Part shown: one piece after another, positions 60,002 to 64,000 of the stretch
How positions within the stretch are numbered: the first letter of the stretch is position 1
Layout of the letters: each line of letters begins with the position of its first letter
NCBI RefSeq assembly: GCF_014203355.1
Contig: NZ_JACHIR010000005.1
Coordinates: 113,352 to 177,351, forward strand
DNA from: Kutzneria kofuensis
GTDB taxonomy: Bacteria > Actinomycetota > Actinomycetes > Mycobacteriales > Pseudonocardiaceae
Reading direction: 5' to 3'
Length of the DNA: 64,000 nt
Translations under genes and position numbers: made by a program
Notes under the pieces: generated by a model
The model's input: the letters and a program-made list of their open reading frames with translations, nothing else
What the model was told of the DNA's origin: nothing
Database searches by the model: none

Positions 60002-60768
60002 GCCACCGCCGCCGATCCGGTCCGGCGGACCCGGGCGCTGATCCGGTTGATGAGCACCGTGCCGGCGGCCAGTGCGGCCACGCCCAGACCGGCGACCGCG
60101 AGCAGCCGCCACGGCCACCCGTCGACCGGACCGGCCCGGTCGACGCAGTCCCGCAGCAGATCCCCGGCCCACGACAGGAACACCAGCTTGCTGACCGGGT
60201 GCAGCCAGGACGGCAGGTAGCTGAGCGGCACGAGCACCCCGCCGAGGATGTAGAACGGGTAGGTCAGGGCGTTCTGGAACAGCAGCACCGCCCGGCTGAG
60301 CACGAACAGGCCGGCGAACATGGCGGCCGTGCCCACCAGCGCGAACAGCGTCACCAGCAGCGTGCCCACGAGCAGCAGCGGGTGGTGCACGGTCAGGCTG
60401 ACGCCGAACCCGAGCCGGGCCACGAGCAGGGACTCCACCAGCGACAGCGCGGCCAGGCTGGTGGTGGCGGCGATGCGCCCGACCACCGTCCACAGCAACG
60501 GGGTGGGCGCGACGAGCAGCAGTTCGAGGACGCCGGCCCAGCGGTCCCCGCCGATGATGCCGCCGCCCAGCCCGACCGCCAGCATCCACAGCGACATCAG
60601 CGCCGGCGCGAACACCGCGTCGGTCAGGATCGACCGGTTGCCGGAGTGCACCGCGATGGCCAGGAACATGCTGCTGAACAACGGGGTGGTGAGCAGGACG
60701 AGCAACTGGGCCGGCGTTCTGCGCATGACCGCGAGCTGGAGCCGGAACCCGGCGGCGACGGCGTTCAT
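59998..60768 (-). CDS. ABC transporter permease (ABC-2 type) 1
   Basis: A 256-residue membrane protein of the ABC-2 family (DrrB-like). Hydrophobic segments include LLVLLTTPLFSSMFLAIAV, LMSLWMLAVGLGGGIIGG, and LTYPFYILGGVLVPLSYLP, the last being the typical ABC-2 signature region. It forms the exporter with the ATPase upstream and the second permease downstream. The same-strand spacing is tight, with 16 bp to the ATPase gene. Confidence 0.91.
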   Translation of the reverse strand: MNAVAAGFRLQLAVMRRTPAQLLVLLTTPLFSSMFLAIAVHSGNRSILTDAVFAPALMSLWMLAVGLGGGIIGGDRWAGVLELLLVAPTPLLWTVVGRIAATTSLAALSLVESLLVARLGFGVSLTVHHPLLLVGTLLVTLFALVGTAAMFAGLFVLSRAVLLFQNALTYPFYILGGVLVPLSYLPSWLHPVSKLVFLSWAGDLLRDCVDRAGPVDGWPWRLLAVAGLGVAALAAGTVLINRISARVRRTGSAAVA

Positions 60769-60784
60769 CGGCTGGGACCTCCCG

Positions 60785-61732
60785 TCAGATGGCCAGGCCG
60801 CGCGAGCCGATGAGGCTGAGATAGACCTCTTCGAGGCTCGGCGGCGACGTCCGCAGGCTCGTCACGCCCGCGTCCACGAGGACCTTCACCAGCTCGCCGA
60901 CGTCTCCGCCCGGGGCCGGCACCAGGCGCCAGCGGTCGACGCCGTCCTGGGCGTCGACCGCCCCCACGTCGGAACGCTCGCGCAGGGCCCGCGGGACGTG
61001 CTCGTCGGCGGTGCTGAAGTCGATCCGGTCGCCCACCGCGAGCAGGCCGCCGACCAGCTCGGTCCGCTCGGTCAGCAGCAGCCGGCCGCCGTCGATCAGC
61101 GAGATCCGGTCGCACACCGCCTCGGCCTCGGCCATGTCGTGAGTCGTGAGGAACACCGTCCGGCCCTCCGCCCGCAACTCGCCGACCAGCCGCCGGAACT
61201 CCAGCGCCGCCACCGGGTCCATGCCCACCGTGGGCTCGTCCAGGAACAGCACCCGCGGATCGCCGACCAGGCCCCGCGCCAGGTGCAGGCGCTGCTTCAT
61301 ACCCCGGGAGAACCGCTCGACCGGTTCGTCCGCGCGGCCGTCCAGGCCGACCCGCCCCAGCAACTCGTCGGCCCGGCGTCGTGCCGCCTGCGGGCGCAGG
61401 CCGTACATGCTGGCCCAGAACAGCAGGTTCTTACGCGCGCTGATCCTGGTGTAGAGGCCGCCGTCGCCGCCGAACACGATGCCGATCCGCCGGCGCACCC
61501 AGCGGGCGTCGGTCACGACGTCGTGGCCGAGCACCTCGGCCCGGCCGCCGGTCGGCAGCAGCACGGTGGCGAGGACCTTGACCAGGGTGGTCTTGCCGGC
61601 GCCGTTCGGCCCGAGCAGTCCGTGCGTCTCCCCGGCCTCGACCACCAGGTCCAGGTCCGCCAGCGCGGTCCGGCTGCCCGCCGGCGACCGGAACTCGCGG
61701 CTGAGCGAGGTGACTGCCACCGCCGGGGTCAT
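60785..61732 (-). CDS. ABC transporter ATPase (DrrA-like)
   Basis: A 315-residue ABC ATPase. Walker A is GPNGAGKTT, the signature is FSRGMKQR, Walker B is VLFLDEP, and the H-loop follows in TTHDMAEA. The C-terminal extension resembles DrrA-type drug exporters. Its ATG overlaps the stop of the upstream PKS gene (ATGA), so export is co-expressed with synthesis. Confidence 0.95.
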   Translation of the reverse strand: MTPAVAVTSLSREFRSPAGSRTALADLDLVVEAGETHGLLGPNGAGKTTLVKVLATVLLPTGGRAEVLGHDVVTDARWVRRRIGIVFGGDGGLYTRISARKNLLFWASMYGLRPQAARRRADELLGRVGLDGRADEPVERFSRGMKQRLHLARGLVGDPRVLFLDEPTVGMDPVAALEFRRLVGELRAEGRTVFLTTHDMAEAEAVCDRISLIDGGRLLLTERTELVGGLLAVGDRIDFSTADEHVPRALRERSDVGAVDAQDGVDRWRLVPAPGGDVGELVKVLVDAGVTSLRTSPPSLEEVYLSLIGSRGLAI

Positions 61733-64000
61733 GTCCGCTCCTGTTCGTCCAGCTGGGCCACGAGCGCGTCGGTCAACTCGGCGAGGGTGGGGAACTCGAA
61801 CACCGCGCCGATGCCGAGTTCGACGCCGAAGCTGTCCCGGATCCGGCCGGTCAGCGCGACGGCGACCAGGGAGTCACCGCCGAGGTCGACGAAGTCGCTG
61901 TCGGCGGTCACGTCCGTGCGGCCGAGCACCTCGCACCACAGGGCCCGCAACCGGTCGCCGACCGGCATGTCCGGCGGCACCTCGGGCCCGGCCGGCGCGG
62001 GTGCCGGCGGTGCCGGACTCTCGGTGGGTTCGCCGGCGTCCGGCGGCGCGACCGCCACCTGTCCGCGGACCCGGTGGCCGAGCAGCTCGAACAACAGCCG
62101 GATGCCGTCTCGGGGCGTCAGTCCCGGCCTCGGCGACGGCGCCTTGGTGTCCGGGCCGCCGTCGGCGGCGAAGGAGCGGGCGTCGGTGCGCCGCATGGTC
62201 AGTCCCTCGACAGCCACCACCACCTCCCCCTGCGGGTCGACCAGGTCCACGTCGACGACCACCGAGTCGGCGGACCGTTGTCTGGGCCGCAGGACGCTGT
62301 GCAGCCGCGCCGGCAGCGGACGGAGCCACGTCAGCGTGCGGTACGCGAAAGGCGCGAAGAAGCCGTCGTCGGTCGGCCCGCCGAGGAAGCCGGTCGCGGT
62401 GTCCAGCAGGGCCGGATGCACCGCGTGGTCGGTGGTCTCGGCGGCGTACGGCGGGTGCAGCTCCACCTCGACCAGGGTCGCCTCGGCCGACTCCCACGCC
62501 CGGCCGACGTTGTGCCAGCGGGGGCCGAACGCCAGCACGCCGCCGGGCCGTGCCCGCCGCACCGGCTTTTCCGTCCCGGTCCGGCGCAGCGGCTCGACGT
62601 CGACCGTCCGACCGGTGACGTCGGCGTGCGCGACCGCGCAGACGGCGTGCTGCCGCCATTCCCCGTCGCCTTCCGCCGGCCGCGACACCACCCGCACCCG
62701 CCACTCCGGGCCGTCCGACCGGTCGAACACCACCCGGACCCGCCTCGGCTGGTTGCCGCTGATCGGGTGCTGGAACACGACGTCCCGCAGCACGACCGGA
62801 GCGACGGCGCCGGGAACGGTGCGCAGGAACGCGCCTATCACCAGGTCGACCACCGCGGTGCCGGGCAGCACTGCCACTCCGCGGACCCGGTGCTCGTCCA
62901 TCGCCCAGCACGTCGAGGCGGCCAGCGTGGTCTCCTCGACCAGGTCGCCGGCGGGGTCGGCGGCCGGGCGGCGCGCGGCGTCGAGCCGGGTGCCGGCGGC
63001 CATGCCGACCTCCGTCCACACCGGCCAGTTGATGCTCAGCCAGCCGGGGCGGACGGCCGCGAAGGCGTCCAGGAACGCGTTGGCGGCGGCATAGTCGGCG
63101 CCGCCGATCATGCCGGTCAGCGCGGCCCGGCTGGAGAAGCAGACGACCGGGGTGCCGGGCGCGCGCCGGTCCAGCCAGTGCGCCAGGGCCGCCGTGCCGG
63201 CCACCTTGGGCCGGAGCACGGCGGCGGCGTCCGCCGCGTCCAGCACCGGCATGAGCTGTCGGCCGGGCACGCCGGCGAGGTGGAAGACGGCCGTGATCCC
63301 GCCGAACCGGTCGAGCACGCTGTCCAGCGCCTCGTCGGTCCGGGCCCGGTCGGCGAGGTCACAGGCGATCACCCGGACCTCGGCGCCCTGGGCCTCCAGT
63401 TCGGCCCGCAGGCCGTCCGCGGAGTCGGCCCGGCGGGACAGCAGCGCGAGCTTCGGCCGGCCGCCGGTCCCGGCGATCGCCCGCGCGAGGACGCTGCCGA
63501 GCCCGCCCAGCCCGCCGGTGATGACGTACGCGCCGGCCGGCCGCACCGGCTCGGCCGTGGGCTGGTCGAACCGCAGCGGCCGGCTCCCCGGCGTCCAGCG
63601 CCGGCCGCGGCGGCGGGCCACCACCGGGTCGGACCAGCCGGCGCTGAGCTCGCGCACGAGGTCGTCCACGCCGGTTCCCGGACCGCAATCGACAAGCCGG
63701 CACCGCTGGCCGGGTGACTCGACCGCGAGCGACCGCAGCTGCGCCGACAGCACAGCACGCGCCGGGGACAGCGGCTCCCCGCCGGAGACGTCGACTGCGC
63801 CGGTGGTGAGCACCAGCACCGCCGGCAGCCGTCCGCCGACCGGCCGGCTGCCGGCCCGCTGCACGAGGTCCAGCAGGGTGCGGAACATGCGCTCGGCTTC
63901 CGCGGCCACGTCCGGCCCGTTCTCGGGGGCCATGCCCAGGGCGTGCACGACGACTTCCGGTGCGCCGGGCAGCTCGGCCAGCACGGCGTCCAGGTCGTCG
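61729..64000 (-). CDS. Type I PKS, C-terminal part: KR-DH-ACP (5' end beyond window)
   Basis: The last 757 residues of a PKS that continues past the right edge. It ends with a ketoreductase (TGGLGGLG, FSSRAAL, DYAAANAFLDA), a dehydratase with EHRVRGVAVLPG (catalytic His) and HPALLDTATG, and an ACP with GGDSLVAV. The order KR-DH-ACP is the same as in the PKS at 47508-52742. KS and AT are expected to the right but cannot be seen. The stop overlaps the ABC ATPase start. It is a separate gene from the two other PKS genes. Confidence 0.92.
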   Translation of the reverse strand, partial: DDLDAVLAELPGAPEVVVHALGMAPENGPDVAAEAERMFRTLLDLVQRAGSRPVGGRLPAVLVLTTGAVDVSGGEPLSPARAVLSAQLRSLAVESPGQRCRLVDCGPGTGVDDLVRELSAGWSDPVVARRRGRRWTPGSRPLRFDQPTAEPVRPAGAYVITGGLGGLGSVLARAIAGTGGRPKLALLSRRADSADGLRAELEAQGAEVRVIACDLADRARTDEALDSVLDRFGGITAVFHLAGVPGRQLMPVLDAADAAAVLRPKVAGTAALAHWLDRRAPGTPVVCFSSRAALTGMIGGADYAAANAFLDAFAAVRPGWLSINWPVWTEVGMAAGTRLDAARRPAADPAGDLVEETTLAASTCWAMDEHRVRGVAVLPGTAVVDLVIGAFLRTVPGAVAPVVLRDVVFQHPISGNQPRRVRVVFDRSDGPEWRVRVVSRPAEGDGEWRQHAVCAVAHADVTGRTVDVEPLRRTGTEKPVRRARPGGVLAFGPRWHNVGRAWESAEATLVEVELHPPYAAETTDHAVHPALLDTATGFLGGPTDDGFFAPFAYRTLTWLRPLPARLHSVLRPRQRSADSVVVDVDLVDPQGEVVVAVEGLTMRRTDARSFAADGGPDTKAPSPRPGLTPRDGIRLLFELLGHRVRGQVAVAPPDAGEPTESPAPPAPAPAGPEVPPDMPVGDRLRALWCEVLGRTDVTADSDFVDLGGDSLVAVALTGRIRDSFGVELGIGAVFEFPTLAELTDALVAQLDEQERT

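Overview
This 64 kb window is from a high-GC actinomycete. The CebR-type operators, TAT-dependent and secreted glycoside hydrolases, SARP/STAND regulators and type I PKS/NRPS genes fit the Pseudonocardiales (Kutzneria, Saccharothrix, Amycolatopsis relatives). That placement is an inference from style and gene content, not a database match. No rRNA, tRNA, CRISPR array, insertion sequence or attachment site was seen.

Region 1 (1 to about 3.2 kb and 15.6 to 25.1 kb) is a secreted plant-cell-wall island. It has a GH9 endoglucanase divergent from a GH3 beta-glucosidase with a CBM2 domain, with two CebR-like boxes between them. Further on are a translationally coupled GH1 beta-glucosidase and GH31 alpha-xylosidase, a TAT-exported GH29 alpha-L-fucosidase, a polyester-hydrolase/cutinase-like enzyme fused to a ricin-type lectin domain, and an expansin-like protein with CBM2. 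Together they could open and digest cellulose and xyloglucan. Embedded at 3.2 to 15.6 kb is a regulatory stretch: a DHFR-like reductase and TetR pair with palindromic operators, an atypical response regulator, an AfsR-type SARP, two paralogous STAND ATPase regulators (one lacking its DNA-binding domain) around an orphan sugar-binding lipoprotein, and two small secreted proteins of unknown function.

Region 2 (25.2 to 28.9 kb) carries larE divergent from larB-larC, the complete dedicated gene set for the nickel-pincer nucleotide (NPN) cofactor, but no obvious lactate racemase larA. It is followed by a small frameshifted gene and an atypical LuxR regulator.

Region 3 (29.3 kb to the right edge) is a large hybrid biosynthetic gene cluster that runs off the window. 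It has an amidohydrolase, a free condensation domain, a TobZ-like carbamoyltransferase, a Trm11-like methyltransferase, a SurE-like phosphatase, four glycosyltransferases interleaved with four SPASM-type radical SAM enzymes, a DUF362 protein, three type I PKS genes (one with a dead AT, one cut by the window edge), a free carrier protein, a type II thioesterase with a Cys in place of Ser, a C-A-PCP NRPS predicted to load glycine, UDP-glucose dehydrogenase plus UDP-xylose synthase, and an ABC exporter. The predicted product is a glycosylated, probably carbamoylated polyketide-peptide whose sugars are modified by radical chemistry.

The most striking signal links regions 2 and 3. The DUF362 protein at 38582-39589 carries H84, H150, K160 and H176. 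Their spacing (66, 10, 16) is identical to the four catalytic and NPN-binding residues of lactate racemase LarA (H108, H174, K184, H200). With larBCE nearby, this suggests an undescribed NPN-nickel enzyme acting in natural-product biosynthesis.
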